From: an uncultured Mycoplasmatota bacterium
GTDB taxonomy: Bacteria > Bacillota_I > Bacilli_A > RF39 > UBA660
Direction: 5' to 3'
DNA: 5,365 nt
Assembly: GCA_946494345.1 (NCBI GenBank)
Contig: CAMMBX010000084.1
Coordinates: forward strand, 1-5,365
This document shows, piece by piece, positions 4,843-5,365 of this stretch; within the stretch, counting starts at the first letter, position 1; every line of letters begins with the position of its first letter. The translations under genes were made by a program, and so were the position numbers. The notes under the pieces are model-generated. The model had not been told where the DNA came from. It ran no database searches and worked only from the letters and a program-made list of their open reading frames with translations.

Positions 4843-5365
4843 ATGATGATTATCGCTCATAAAAGCAATTTATATAATAATAAAACCTTTATTGAGTCAG
4901 TTAATAATTTAGAGGGCTTAACAGGGGTTATGTTAGATATAATTATGACTAAAGATAAAAAAGTCTTGGTATTTTCAAGAGTAACTACCAATAAAATAAC
5001 TATTAATACAATCCAGAATAATAATTTAAGTGAATTAACTTATTATGATATCTTAACACTAGAAGATGCTCTTGCTATGTTAAATAACTTTAAAGGGAAA
5101 ATTATTATTAACTTATTACCTTTAAATGAAGCTTTACTAGTAGAAGATTACCAAAAGGTAGTATCTAATAATCTAAATTATACAGAAGAGGTTAAGAAAG
5201 TAACTGATAAGTTTCCTAACTTAAATATTTATGTTTGTAGTAGTAGTTATAACCTTTTATATCAAATTATTAGAGTATTTACTAATAGAAAAAATGGAGT
5301 AGTTTTAAGCGAAGATAGTGGTAGTTATATAGATGTAGACTTTTATATCTTTATACCTAGTATGT
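4843..5365 (+). CDS. Degenerate GDPD-like protein (partial, runs off the right edge)
   Basis: The frame is open from ATG 4843 to the window end, 174 codons so far. It resembles the first part of a glycerophosphodiester phosphodiesterase TIM barrel. IIAHKS (3-8) takes the place of the 'IAHRG' strand, GVMLDIIMTKDKKVLVFSR (28-46) that of 'IELDVQLTKDG..VVFHD', LTLEDAL (71-77) that of 'PTLEEVL', and KIIINLLP (86-93) that of the 'LLIEIK' strand. The first His (His6) and Asp32 remain. The Arg of HR is Lys, the Glu of ENT appears lost (NNKT), the Glu of ELD is Met30, the second catalytic His is Ser45, and the Glu of the IEIK strand is Asn or Leu. Phosphodiesterase activity is therefore doubtful. A second ATG at 4846 is equally possible as the start. 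The only Shine-Dalgarno-like bases (AGGA, 4828-4831) lie in the terminator stem, 11 bases before the first ATG. Confidence 0.75.
   Translation, partial: MMIIAHKSNLYNNKTFIESVNNLEGLTGVMLDIIMTKDKKVLVFSRVTTNKITINTIQNNNLSELTYYDILTLEDALAMLNNFKGKIIINLLPLNEALLVEDYQKVVSNNLNYTEEVKKVTDKFPNLNIYVCSSSYNLLYQIIRVFTNRKNGVVLSEDSGSYIDVDFYIFIPSM

Noticed and set aside
4843..5365. Active glycerophosphodiester phosphodiesterase
   Set aside because: The second catalytic histidine is Ser45 and the metal-binding glutamates are replaced, so an active-enzyme name would be misleading.
1..5365. Alternative genetic code with TGA as tryptophan (Mollicutes-like)
   Set aside because: Trp codons are TGG and no gene needs an in-frame TGA. 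All complete genes end in TAA or TAG, so nothing in the window supports recoding.
1..5365. CRISPR array, tRNA, riboswitch or insertion sequence
   Set aside because: No regularly spaced repeats, cloverleaf-like sequences, long structured leaders or transposase-like frames were found. Gaps between genes are all under 130 bases.

Overview
This is a low-GC, gene-dense bacterial window. Its strong AGGAG-type ribosome binding sites, TTA/ATA/AGA-rich codons and short intergenic gaps suggest an uncultured Bacillota, plausibly a gut-type Bacilli lineage (RF39/Erysipelotrichales-like) or a very AT-rich Clostridia. That placement is inferred from composition and gene style, because the window holds no rRNA or other phylogenetic marker. 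Tryptophan is read from TGG, every gene ends in TAA or TAG, and no in-frame TGA is needed, so the standard bacterial code fits.

Layout. (1) Positions 1-83: a probable weak terminator of an upstream gene, then a good ribosome binding site. (2) 84-1967 (+): a large membrane-anchored surface protein with a TasA/camelysin-like N-terminal part and two diverged tandem modules that look like the DUF6273/C-type-lectin-like 'WTL(T)P ... G(V/I)(R/K)P' family. (3) 1985-2686 (-): a class I SAM-dependent methyltransferase-like protein, convergent with the surface gene and sharing a bidirectional hairpin terminator with it. (4) 2687-2814: a divergent promoter region. (5) 2815-4793 (+): a tight four-gene operon with gaps of 17, 12 and 3 bases. 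It encodes a compact metallo-beta-lactamase-fold hydrolase, a three-helix membrane protein, a membrane-anchored extracytoplasmic protein of unknown family and YqeY. (6) 4799-4839: a strong rho-independent terminator. (7) 4843 to the window end (+): the first 174 residues of a glycerophosphodiester phosphodiesterase (GDPD)-like protein whose catalytic and metal-binding residues are largely missing.

How the genes relate. The operon pairs two recognisable housekeeping-type proteins (MBL hydrolase and YqeY) with two membrane proteins I cannot assign. Two Shine-Dalgarno sequences overlap or abut the preceding stop codon, which suggests coupled translation but does not reveal a common pathway. The surface protein stands alone and is probably displayed outside the cell. 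The observations most worth following up are its two hypervariable-looking cassettes with locally different codon use, the apparent pseudo-enzyme at the right edge, and the overlap of that gene's only visible Shine-Dalgarno-like sequence with the terminator. I found no CRISPR array, tRNA, rRNA, insertion sequence or clear defence system.
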